Positions 16,632 to 24,682 of a stretch of 33,786 nt of DNA are shown piece after piece. How positions within the stretch are numbered: position 1 is the stretch's first letter; each line of letters opens with the position of its first letter. The stretch is from a bacterium UBP8_UBA6595 (GTDB lineage Bacteria; Margulisbacteria; Marinamargulisbacteria; UBA6595): contig DJIL01000045.1 of NCBI GenBank assembly GCA_002433595.1, positions 1 to 33,786 of the forward strand. Direction: 5' to 3'. The position numbers and the translations under genes are program-made. The notes below the pieces were generated by a model. The model saw nothing but the letters and a program-made list of their open reading frames with translations, had not been told where the DNA came from and did not search any database.

Positions 16632-17222
16632 ATGAGGTGGATTGGCATTGGCTTGGGGATTTTGATACATGTTGGGGTGGTTGCGGCTACAATACCGTCT
16701 CCCAATGTATTTTTGCAAGAGGTATTCACCACGGTGTCTAGTTATACACAGACCGTTTCTAATAATGTACAGAGTACACAAGATATAATAGCCGCTATTC
16801 AAACCGTAGTTGAAGACAGCGTTGATTTTGAACTAATGGCGAAGCTTTCAGTGGGGCGTTCGGCATGGTCAGAGGCCAAGCCTAAGGAACGGTTAAAGTT
16901 TGTAAAAACATTTAAAAGCCATTTGTTTGATACGTATTTAAGTCAGTTTTTAGATTATGAAAGCGCCAATTTAGTGGTGAAGTTTGGGGAAACTAAGCAG
17001 CGGGGAAATAAAGCTAAAGTGCCTTGTGTGATTCAATCGGGAGATAGTCAGTTTTCGGGTGCGTTTAAAGTATATTTAAATCAATCCAAATGGAAAATTT
17101 ATGACGTTGACATGGAAGGGGTTAGCTTAATTGCCGCATTCCGAGTCCAATTTTCAGCGCCAGTGCGCGACGGTGGCTTGGTGAATTTGACACGTAAACT
17201 AGAGAGAATGAATCGGTCATGA
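16632..17222 (+). CDS. mlaC: MlaC/Ttg2D-family periplasmic lipid carrier
   Basis: This 196-aa soluble periplasmic protein should carry phospholipid (or hopanoid, as in HpnM) between membranes. It has an N-terminal signal-like segment (WIGIGLGILIHVGVVAAT). The body carries family features: FELMAKLSVGRSAW near 74, then RLKFVKTFKSHLFDTYLSQFLDY. The ending WKIYDVDMEGVSLIAAFRVQFSAPVRDGGLVNLTRKLE is highly typical of MlaC. A ggag site lies before the ATG. The stop overlaps the RND gene start (ATGA), so the two are probably translated together. MlaC paired directly with an RND exporter is the HpnM-HpnN pattern. Confidence 0.93.
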   Translation: MRWIGIGLGILIHVGVVAATIPSPNVFLQEVFTTVSSYTQTVSNNVQSTQDIIAAIQTVVEDSVDFELMAKLSVGRSAWSEAKPKERLKFVKTFKSHLFDTYLSQFLDYESANLVVKFGETKQRGNKAKVPCVIQSGDSQFSGAFKVYLNQSKWKIYDVDMEGVSLIAAFRVQFSAPVRDGGLVNLTRKLERMNRS

Positions 17223-19591
17223 TGCGGGTCCTTCGATACCCTAAACTGCTTTTAATGGGCGTGGGGTTGATAGCCCTAGCGATGGGAACACAAATTGGTC
17301 ACTTTCGACTGGATGCGTCATTGGATACGTTGGTGAATCGCAATGACCCCACGCTTGAATTAACTCAATCAGTCGATGACACGTTTGGGTTTGGCGATTT
17401 GTTAGTCGTCGCGTATCAGCCCAAAACAGGGGCAGTACTCGATGCAACGCATCAAGCTAAACTGGCTGATTTTCAGGCGGACCTGTCAGTTATTAATGGC
17501 GTTGATCGCGTGTTGACTATTCGTGATTTGCCGGTGTTTCAAAATCAGCCAAAGTCTTTGGCCCAGGCCCTGTCAGACATGGTGTTTTTGCGTGATACAC
17601 AGCATACCGGTTCGTTGCAGGATTGGCAGGCGATGTTTGAGAATCATCCAGTATACACTGATTTTTTAGTGAGTTCAGATCTGAGCTCAACCGCTGTATT
17701 AATTTGGGTATCTAAATCACTAACAAACGGAACAAAAAATCAACAGGCTCAGAGGAATAAGCGGCTAATTCAAGCCATTCGAACAACAATGGTTGAGTAT
17801 CAAGACGATGCAAATCTGTATTTTAGTGGGATGCGCATGATTGTTCAGGACGCATTAACGTTTATTCGACGTGACATTATCGTATTTGGCGCCCTGTCGA
17901 TGGGGGTATTAATGGCGATGCTATGGTTCGTATTTCGACAAGTTCGAGCTGTATTATTTCCTATGGTTACATGTATGGTGTCGCTAATTATTATGATTGG
18001 TTTATTTGGGGCGTTGCGGTGGGATGTGACGATTATTTCATCTAATTTCATATCCGTTCAATTTATCTTGAATTTAGCATTATGTTTGCATTTAATGGTC
18101 AAATATCGACAGTTGTATTTGGAAAAACCAAATAGGTCTTCCGCTGAACTGGCGATTCAAACGATTCGTATTAAGTTTATGCCTTGTGTGTTTGCAGCAT
18201 TAACAACGATTGCCGGGTTTGGGTCATTATTATTATCCGATATTTTATCGGTAAGTACGTTTGGTCAAATGATGATTGTAGGCGTTTTTATTTCATTTTT
18301 TGTTACGTTTATTATGTTTACCTCATGGATGAGTCTGTTGCGTCGGCCTAAACAAGTCGTGTTTGATACGGGTTTGTTTTTAAATAACATAGCCCCCATG
18401 CTTCAAGGGCTCGTCCAGCGTGCCCCCAGAAGCATTATAATAGCGTCGCTCGTACTTGGTATTTTAAGTGGTGTAGGGATTGGGAAGTTAGATGTTGAAA
18501 ATCGATTTATTGACTACTTTCGCTCAACAACAGAAATTCATCGGGGGTTATCGTATGTAGATCAGCAGTTGGGGGGTACGGTTCCGCTCAATGTTGTTAT
18601 TACATTTGATGAGATAGCCCAGGCAACTACCCCTTCGGATACGTTGGATGCGTTTGATGCGTTTAATACGTTTGATACGTTTGATACTGGGGCGGGCGCC
18701 GACTCGGCGTATTGGTTTACACCAGAACGGATGCGTGTGATTAATAATACCCATCAGTATTTGACAGACTTGCCTGAAACAGGAAAAGTATTGTCATTTG
18801 GGACGCTAGTACAATTTGCAGAGCAACTAAATGGTAAGCCATTGGATACATTTTCATTAAATGTTTTATATAAAAAAATACCCAATGAATGGCGGGCTGA
18901 TTTAGTAGATCCATTTGTATCAATGGATAAGAACCAGGTGTTGTTTTGGGCCCGGATGCGAGACTCTAACCCCAATTTAAAACGCAACGATTTTATACAA
19001 GACCTAAAGCGAGAGTTGCCCCAAAAAATAGGCGTTCGCCCGGACCAAATTTCATATTCAGGCCCACTGGTTTTATATAACACAATGCTTCAACGGTTAT
19101 TTGAATCACAAATTCTAACGTTGGGTGGCGTGTTAATGGTTTTGTTTGGCATGTTTTGGGTATTGTTTCGATCCTTTAAAGTGGCACTTATAGGAATTGC
19201 ACCCAACTTTCTAGCGGTAATTAGTGTTTTAGGGTTTATGGGATGGGCGGGTATTGCTTTGGATTTGATGACCATTACACTGGCGTCTATTGCAATGGGT
19301 ATTGCCGTGGATGATACAATTCATTATATCTATCGGTTTCGTCTAAATTATATAAAGTTGGGTCGTTATACTGAAGCCGTAATCCAAACGCATCAAACAG
19401 TGGGGGCGGTTATTGTGTACACCAGTGTCGTTATTATCGTTGGATTTCTAGTTATGGTGTTTTCAACGTTTATGCCGAGTGTTTACTTTGGTCTTTTAAC
19501 GAGTTTAGCAATGGGAATGGCTTTAATCCTAACCTTGACACTACTGCCACAATTATTGCTGGCCTTTCGACCCTTTGGTCCAGAGCGGTAG
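17219..19591 (+). CDS. MMPL/RND-family lipid exporter (HpnN-like)
   Basis: This 790-aa inner-membrane protein has the two-fold RND layout. One membrane helix at the N-terminus is followed by a large periplasmic domain (about 25-215), a five-helix bundle (about 220-375), a helix near 400, a second periplasmic domain (about 420-630) and a final helix bundle (about 635-785). The sterol-sensing-like helices contain GIAVDDTIHYIYRFR, typical of MMPL/HpnN proteins. Such exporters move lipids or hydrophobic compounds, using the proton gradient. Coupling to mlaA and mlaC suggests an envelope lipid substrate; hopanoid or phospholipid are both possible. A low-complexity insertion made of a nine-base DNA repeat lies in the second periplasmic domain. 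Confidence 0.9.
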   Translation: MMRVLRYPKLLLMGVGLIALAMGTQIGHFRLDASLDTLVNRNDPTLELTQSVDDTFGFGDLLVVAYQPKTGAVLDATHQAKLADFQADLSVINGVDRVLTIRDLPVFQNQPKSLAQALSDMVFLRDTQHTGSLQDWQAMFENHPVYTDFLVSSDLSSTAVLIWVSKSLTNGTKNQQAQRNKRLIQAIRTTMVEYQDDANLYFSGMRMIVQDALTFIRRDIIVFGALSMGVLMAMLWFVFRQVRAVLFPMVTCMVSLIIMIGLFGALRWDVTIISSNFISVQFILNLALCLHLMVKYRQLYLEKPNRSSAELAIQTIRIKFMPCVFAALTTIAGFGSLLLSDILSVSTFGQMMIVGVFISFFVTFIMFTSWMSLLRRPKQVVFDTGLFLNNIAPMLQGLVQRAPRSIIIASLVLGILSGVGIGKLDVENRFIDYFRSTTEIHRGLSYVDQQLGGTVPLNVVITFDEIAQATTPSDTLDAFDAFNTFDTFDTGAGADSAYWFTPERMRVINNTHQYLTDLPETGKVLSFGTLVQFAEQLNGKPLDTFSLNVLYKKIPNEWRADLVDPFVSMDKNQVLFWARMRDSNPNLKRNDFIQDLKRELPQKIGVRPDQISYSGPLVLYNTMLQRLFESQILTLGGVLMVLFGMFWVLFRSFKVALIGIAPNFLAVISVLGFMGWAGIALDLMTITLASIAMGIAVDDTIHYIYRFRLNYIKLGRYTEAVIQTHQTVGAVIVYTSVVIIVGFLVMVFSTFMPSVYFGLLTSLAMGMALILTLTLLPQLLLAFRPFGPER
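18638..18688 (+). repeat. Nine-base tandem repeat within the RND gene
   Basis: About five and two-thirds units of the pattern gat-(a/g)cg-ttt encode DTLDAFDAFNTFDTFDT, a three-residue (D/N)-x-F periodicity at about residues 474-490. The unit length keeps the frame, so copy number can vary without loss of the protein. It sits in a variable loop of the second periplasmic domain. Confidence 0.85.
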
Positions 19592-19600
19592 CCCATTCAG

Positions 19601-20923
19601 ATGCGCGTTGCATTTTATTCTCAAGGGTGCCGGTTAAATCATTCAGAAATAGCAACGTTAAACCAACAATTTAGCAGGGCAGGATACACGTGTGTACCCC
19701 TTGAACAGGTACCAGATATTGTTGTTATTAATACGTGTACAGTGACTGAGAACGGGGATCGGGATACTCGGCGTTTAGTTCATCGGATTGTGCGTCAATC
19801 CGGAGATGTGAAAATTGCATTAATTGGGTGTCAATCTCAAATTTTAAAAGATAAACTCACCGATTTGCCGGCGGTTCAATGGGTAATTGGCAATGCAGAT
19901 AAAATGCGATTAGTATCAATCATTCAAACAACCGTGACAGAAGGATTTGGTGCGCCGGTGGTCATTGTCCCGGCGATTCCCGAAGCTTCATTTTCGGTGC
20001 CTATTACCAACCGCGATCAGCACCATGTGCGCGCAAATATTAAAGTTCAAGATGGTTGTAATTTTTATTGTTCATTTTGTATTATTCCGTTTGCCCGGGG
20101 TCCGGCGCGTAGCCGAGTATTTAGTAATTTGTTGGCGGAGGCCCATCAATTGGTGATGCATGGCCATTATGAGCTGGTATTAACGGGCATTAACATGGGG
20201 ACGTATTCTGACTCTGGACACACATTGGTGGCGGTTCTAGATGCCATGGAAAAGATTCCGGGTTTGTGCCGAATCCGGTTGTCATCAATTGAGCCGACAA
20301 CAATTGATGACCGTATATTTTCTCGATTAATTGACACGAACTCAAAAGTCTGCCGGTATGCTCATATTCCGGTTCAGAGTGGGTGCGATGCAACACTCAA
20401 ACGCATGCGTCGAAAGTACAGCATGGCAAGTTATAGGCATCAGATTGAAAAAATTATGCAATGGAACCCCGATGTGTGTATTGGTACGGATGTGATTGTA
20501 GGGTTTCCAGGAGAAAGCGAGGCGGAGTTTATGGAAACATATAGTAATTTAGAACAGTTGCCATTAGCCTACTTTCATGTATTCCCATATTCTGAACGGC
20601 AAATGGCGCATAGTCGAAAGTTTGAAAATCCAGTGGCACAACCCGTGATTCAAGCGCGCGCCAAGCGGCTAAGAATACTTAGCGCACAAAAAAAAGCGGC
20701 GTATTGTAAGCGGTATGTGGGGCAGTCAATGGGTGTTCTCATTGAACAAAAAAAAGAATACGGTTGGTTGGGGCATACCGATAACTTTATTTCAGTCTGT
20801 GTGCCGGTACATTCGACAGTAGCGCGTAACACATTAGTTTCTTGTCAGCTGACCCACTATGATTCAGAAACAGGGTTAATGCATGGGGTTATTGATAGTT
20901 CGCAACCAGATGGTCCTGCTTAG
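19601..20923 (+). CDS. mtaB: tRNA (N6-threonylcarbamoyladenosine37) methylthiotransferase MtaB
   Basis: MtaB converts t6A37 to ms2t6A37 in tRNAs decoding ANN codons. This 440-aa protein has all three parts. The UPF0004 domain has cysteines 10, 46 and 77 for the auxiliary cluster (SQGCRLNHSE, NTCTVTENGDRD). The radical SAM domain has CX3CX2C at 153-160 (DGCNFYCSFC). A C-terminal TRAM domain (about 370-430) follows. The CRLN and TCTVTENGDRDTRR wording matches MtaB better than MiaB or RimO. It begins ten bases after the RND gene and ends inside the convergent ybeY gene, a 35-base tail-to-tail overlap. Its substrate modification t6A depends on the Sua5/TsaC enzyme encoded nearby on the other strand. 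Confidence 0.94.
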   Translation: MRVAFYSQGCRLNHSEIATLNQQFSRAGYTCVPLEQVPDIVVINTCTVTENGDRDTRRLVHRIVRQSGDVKIALIGCQSQILKDKLTDLPAVQWVIGNADKMRLVSIIQTTVTEGFGAPVVIVPAIPEASFSVPITNRDQHHVRANIKVQDGCNFYCSFCIIPFARGPARSRVFSNLLAEAHQLVMHGHYELVLTGINMGTYSDSGHTLVAVLDAMEKIPGLCRIRLSSIEPTTIDDRIFSRLIDTNSKVCRYAHIPVQSGCDATLKRMRRKYSMASYRHQIEKIMQWNPDVCIGTDVIVGFPGESEAEFMETYSNLEQLPLAYFHVFPYSERQMAHSRKFENPVAQPVIQARAKRLRILSAQKKAAYCKRYVGQSMGVLIEQKKEYGWLGHTDNFISVCVPVHSTVARNTLVSCQLTHYDSETGLMHGVIDSSQPDGPA

Positions 20924-21317
20924 CAAACATAAGTTTTTTATCAGCCACGTTTTGATCATCGTACCCTAAAATATGCAAGATTCCATGGGTGATCAGAGTT
21001 TGAATTTCAATGTCTAGGCTATGATTAAGCTCACGAGCATGGTGGTTTGCAATATCGGGGCAGATATAAATATCTCCAATTAAACCACTCAGTGTAGAGA
21101 GGGGGGCTTCAGTTAAATTAAATGTAATAATATCGGTTTCAGATGCATCATTCAGCTGTACGCGATGCATGTCACATATTGCGGGAACGCTAACAAATGT
21201 AAACTCAAAAAAACTATTAGTAATTGTAAGGGATGTGCATAAGTAGTTTACAAACAGTTCCGTATCAAAATTCAATGAAACGGGCACTGAGTAATTAATG
21301 ACACAGGTATTACTCAT
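20889..21317 (-). CDS. ybeY: Endoribonuclease YbeY (rRNA maturation factor)
   Basis: This 142-aa metallo-RNase helps mature 16S rRNA and controls ribosome quality. The metal site is HGILHILGYDD near residues 111-121, matching H-G-x-L-H-x-x-G-Y-D-x. The third ligand, His in most bacteria, is Asp here; I recall the same form (GYKDK) in Bacteroidetes YbeY, so activity is likely kept. The substrate-loop motif SETDIITFN also matches. It is the last gene of a minus-strand operon; its ATG lies inside the end of pgpH (8-base overlap), the same order as in many Firmicutes. No terminator is visible between it and mtaB. Confidence 0.92.
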   Translation of the reverse strand: MSNTCVINYSVPVSLNFDTELFVNYLCTSLTITNSFFEFTFVSVPAICDMHRVQLNDASETDIITFNLTEAPLSTLSGLIGDIYICPDIANHHARELNHSLDIEIQTLITHGILHILGYDDQNVADKKLMFAKQDHLVANYQ

Positions 21318-23304
21318 TAAGAGATTCGGTAATTTTGTCGTAGTTAATTCGCTGGTGATACACGCCAGTTAAGCAGTTTAAAAACGCCTGTTTTACCGTT
21401 TCAATATCAGCCAGAGTTAAGGGGCATTCATTAAGTTGATTGTCGGCAATTTTATCTTTAATAATGCGGTCGACGGTTTCGGTTATTTTTGAGGGGTTTA
21501 GTTTTTGCATTGACCGCAACGTGGCTTCAATACTGTCAGCAAGCATAACAATGCCCGATTCTTTAAATTTAGGCTTGGGCCCTGGGTATCTAAAATCAAA
21601 CTCTTCAGTAGTTTCGTCATCATTTTTTTGTTGCGTGTAAAAAAAGCTCACCAAAGAGGTTCCGTGATGCTCTAAAATAAAGTCAATAAGCACGTCTGGA
21701 AGTTTATGGTGCTTAGCGAGTTCAACCCCATCTTTTGGATGGGCGGCAATAATCATTTTACTCATACGGGGTGTGAGTCGATCATGGGGGTTTTCGGCGC
21801 CTTGATTTTCACTGTAAAATAAGGGGCGTTTCATTTTTCCAATATCGTGATAATAGGCACCAATACGCGCTAAAATAGGGTTTGCATTAATGGCTTCAGC
21901 ACCGGCTTCAGCTAAATTAGCCACCATAATACTGTGTTGGTAGGTACCCGGGGTCGTTGTCATTAGTTTTTTTAATAACGGGTGGTCCAAGTTTGCAAAA
22001 TCCAACAGTGTTTGAGACGTTGTGATTTTGAAGCCAATTTCTAGGTAAGGGATAAAGGATAGGGCCAACATAGAGGATACAATGCCGCTAATCAAAACTA
22101 AGACTAAATGCGGGAATAACCAACTGAGTGTGGGGGTATGCATTAGCCAGGCTGCGCTGAGTAATACGCAATTGGCTAAACTACTCATATACCCTGTTTT
22201 AATAATGGTAATTCGACGACCGGTTCGGTTTACCAGGGCAATGGTTACGCAGGCACTGCCAATTAAATACATAACCAGCAATAATCCTTCGGTCGGCGCC
22301 ATAAGCCCAATCGTTAGACTAGCTAAAATGCTAGTTAAAAATGCATCGCGCCGGGACTGCAGCAACGCAATGGCAATGGCTAAAAACGAAATAGGGGTGA
22401 GATATAGCCAGTTAATGCTAAACAGTTGAAATGAAATTTGGGTTAATCCATTGGCAATAATTAATAAGATACCAATAATAATCATGGGGACTGTCACGGG
22501 GGCCTTAAGTAGCACACTAATGGCGTAAAAACTTAAAAACACAATGGCTAAAAGCCCAATAAGCCGCAGCCAAGGAATGGGCTGATTAATTAAGTTATAA
22601 GCCGTAAAAATAGCCCCGTGTTGTTGAGTAATTCGATCGCCTTCATAGACAATGACTTGGCTTTTTCGATAATGAGTTGAAAACGGTTGAATAGCATTTA
22701 AAATTGTAGCGATATCCGCTTCTGTTTGTGTTTTGTCGTATCGCAAATTGGGCTCTAAAAACTGAATCAGCGTGGCTTTGATTAAGTCTGAATGTGCCGC
22801 GTTGGTAATCATTGGATCTAATAGTTGATCTAAATTGGTTAACGTGTCATCACTCAATCCCATGTCTAACAACGCTGTTGCAATATCAAATACAGTGGAT
22901 TCAAGCGTGTCAATGGCGGATACGCTTTGATAGCGTTTCACTAAAGGGGTATTGGAATCCAAGCTAGGATCCAATTTCACATTGGTAAAGAATTGAAAAA
23001 TACTACCGAGAATAAGCTTGTTTTTTTCTGTGTCAATTGAAAAAACTTTGGGTACGCTAGCCATTCGATCACGACGCAATTGCTCGGTTTTAGCTTTGTC
23101 TTTGCTGGTTTCAATAAACGCATCATAGGGAGCGTAAATTGTTTTTGTGGCGATGTCGCCAACCGATAAATCAAGTGTTTTAGGTATGTGGGGTAAAAAC
23201 GCCAAACTCGCTAAGCAAAGTGTACCTAGCCCAATGCCAATTTGGCATAAGCGGTGTTTGGATAATCGATACTTAGTGAATAGTGATGGTAATCCAAGTC
23301 GCAT
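21310..23304 (-). CDS. pgpH: 7TM-HD family cyclic-di-AMP phosphodiesterase (PgpH/YqfF-like)
   Basis: Members such as Listeria PgpH hydrolyse c-di-AMP. This 664-aa protein has one N-terminal membrane helix (about 20-40), a long extracytoplasmic domain (45-245), then about seven membrane helices (245-420). The cytoplasmic HD phosphohydrolase domain follows (about 450-650), with H457, the H486-D487 pair in YYHDIGKMKRP, HHG near 546 and a D near 590 (MLADSIEA). These are the residues expected to hold two metals. The ATG at 23304 is chosen; a TTG one codon earlier also opens the frame. It overlaps miaA upstream by about 32 bases. The presence of c-di-AMP signalling is inferred; no diadenylate cyclase is in view. 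Confidence 0.92.
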   Translation of the reverse strand: MRLGLPSLFTKYRLSKHRLCQIGIGLGTLCLASLAFLPHIPKTLDLSVGDIATKTIYAPYDAFIETSKDKAKTEQLRRDRMASVPKVFSIDTEKNKLILGSIFQFFTNVKLDPSLDSNTPLVKRYQSVSAIDTLESTVFDIATALLDMGLSDDTLTNLDQLLDPMITNAAHSDLIKATLIQFLEPNLRYDKTQTEADIATILNAIQPFSTHYRKSQVIVYEGDRITQQHGAIFTAYNLINQPIPWLRLIGLLAIVFLSFYAISVLLKAPVTVPMIIIGILLIIANGLTQISFQLFSINWLYLTPISFLAIAIALLQSRRDAFLTSILASLTIGLMAPTEGLLLVMYLIGSACVTIALVNRTGRRITIIKTGYMSSLANCVLLSAAWLMHTPTLSWLFPHLVLVLISGIVSSMLALSFIPYLEIGFKITTSQTLLDFANLDHPLLKKLMTTTPGTYQHSIMVANLAEAGAEAINANPILARIGAYYHDIGKMKRPLFYSENQGAENPHDRLTPRMSKMIIAAHPKDGVELAKHHKLPDVLIDFILEHHGTSLVSFFYTQQKNDDETTEEFDFRYPGPKPKFKESGIVMLADSIEATLRSMQKLNPSKITETVDRIIKDKIADNQLNECPLTLADIETVKQAFLNCLTGVYHQRINYDKITESLNE

Positions 23305-24178
23305 CAAACTTACGATACCATGTTCGCTGTCGTTTGGCGAATTGGTGCGTTTGGGTGGTAATGGTTTGCTTTAATAATTCAACATTAAGGGGTGCTTCTT
23401 GAGTGAGGGCCTGAAGAATGACTGGATATCCAATAGCGCGAAACCCTGGGGCTGTTGGGGGGTATTGATGGTTCAATACGCGAACTTCGTCTAGCCAGCC
23501 GCGTGCAAACATACTCGATACTCGCTGGGAAATTTGGGTGCGCACCTGTTCCCAGTGAGTCGTTAGCCCAATGACAGCGACGTCAGTTCTCAATTTTTTT
23601 TGAGTCTGTGATGGCTTTTGTCCAGTTGTGAGTATGATTTCCAACGCGCGAATTAGCCGGTGGCGATTATTGGGATGGATAGTGGCAGAAGCATCGGGGT
23701 CAATTTGGTGAAGGCGCTCCCATAAGGCGAGAGAGCCCTGGGCTTCGCAAGCATCGGCTAATTGCTGTTTAAGGACTGGATCATGGGGCGCGGGGGACAA
23801 ACTGTATTGGTTGAGCCACGCATAGCTATATAGAGGGCTTCCCCCACAAAAAATTAAGGGAATAGGCGCAGGAACGGCCACTTCAATGCGCGCAATATGC
23901 GCCATGAATTCACCAACGGTGTAAGGAATGTTTGGCGATTGAATATCGAGCAAATGATGGGGGACACCCTGCTGCTCATTGGGCAATACTTTGCCGGTGC
24001 CAATGTCCATACCCCGGTACACTTGAAAGGCATCAGTGCTAATAATATGGGGGCAAATACCGGTACGTGCATAATGAGCCTGTGCCAGCTGAATAGCAGC
24101 GCTGCTTTTTCCAATACCGGTGGGGCCAATGAGCATCGTGTATCGCCCCAGTGGCAGGTGGTGGTTTAGCGAATCCAT
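23273..24178 (-). CDS. miaA: tRNA dimethylallyltransferase MiaA
   Basis: MiaA transfers a dimethylallyl group to A37 of tRNAs reading UNN codons. The 301-aa protein starts with the P-loop GPTGIGKSS (18-26). DAFQVYRGMDIGTGK follows (about 49-63), matching the DSMQVYRGMDIGTAKP signature in which the Asp is catalytic. PHHLLDI lies near 74. The region FCGGSPLYSYAWL stands where VGGTGLY is usual, and AIGYPVILQAL fits the RAIGYxQ... segment. The C-terminal part (QFAKRQRTWYRKF) is also typical. Length is near the family norm of about 300-315. It overlaps both neighbours (13 bases with the Sua5 gene). Confidence 0.94.
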   Translation of the reverse strand: MDSLNHHLPLGRYTMLIGPTGIGKSSAAIQLAQAHYARTGICPHIISTDAFQVYRGMDIGTGKVLPNEQQGVPHHLLDIQSPNIPYTVGEFMAHIARIEVAVPAPIPLIFCGGSPLYSYAWLNQYSLSPAPHDPVLKQQLADACEAQGSLALWERLHQIDPDASATIHPNNRHRLIRALEIILTTGQKPSQTQKKLRTDVAVIGLTTHWEQVRTQISQRVSSMFARGWLDEVRVLNHQYPPTAPGFRAIGYPVILQALTQEAPLNVELLKQTITTQTHQFAKRQRTWYRKFDATWITITIH

Positions 24179-24678
24179 TGAAACGGAGTCCGGGTGATGT
24201 CTAATATGCGCGAGGCTACATGGCCAGGGGGCTCGGAACCCATGTAGACAAAGTCAACGGCTTGCCGCCAGCTTGTCGGAATAATATCGGTGCATGGCGG
24301 CATTCCGGAGGTATTAATACTAGTGCTAAAAACAGGGAACTGCGTTTGGTTTAGCAACTTAATGAGCGGTTTGAAATTGGGTTGACGGGCACCAATAGAG
24401 CCCGTGGCTGTTGGCAAAATAAGTGTAACAGGGCCAGGCCAGTAGGTAGCCATAGCCGTATGGTGCTCGTGTGTAAGGGTGGTGCATTGCGGGAGCAGTT
24501 GCTTTGGGCTATGAATTAATTGAATTAACGGTGTGTCGGGGTTTCGGTTTTTTAAGCGATTGATTTTTTTTCCAACAGCGGGTGATGCGCGGCCAATAAG
24601 TCCCCAAATGGTATCGCAAGGAAAAATGCCTACGGCATCGTTATGCAGGGCGTTTACAATAGTATCTAAAGACGGCAT
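24166..24678 (-). CDS. tsaC: Sua5/YciO/YrdC-family protein (threonylcarbamoyl-AMP synthase, TsaC)
   Basis: TsaC/Sua5 makes threonylcarbamoyl-AMP, the donor for t6A37 in tRNA. This 170-aa version is the short single-domain TsaC type. Conserved pieces are GIFPCDTIWGLIG (about 17-29), the KxR-like block KKINRLKNRNPDTPLIQLI and YWPGPVTLIL near 84. VFSTSINTSGMPPCTDI matches the ATP-site motif (S-x-N-x-SG). The frame is open for another 66 codons upstream, but that part overlaps the ATPase gene and matches no YrdC sequence. The ATG at 24678, four bases after the ATPase stop, is therefore the likely start. Confidence 0.9.
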   Translation of the reverse strand: MPSLDTIVNALHNDAVGIFPCDTIWGLIGRASPAVGKKINRLKNRNPDTPLIQLIHSPKQLLPQCTTLTHEHHTAMATYWPGPVTLILPTATGSIGARQPNFKPLIKLLNQTQFPVFSTSINTSGMPPCTDIIPTSWRQAVDFVYMGSEPPGHVASRILDITRTPFQWIR

Positions 24679-24682
24679 AGTT

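Noticed and set aside
21181..21317. Loss of function in YbeY because the third metal-binding His is Asp
   Set aside because: From general knowledge the same Asp occurs in Bacteroidetes YbeY, so it is a known variant rather than a defect.
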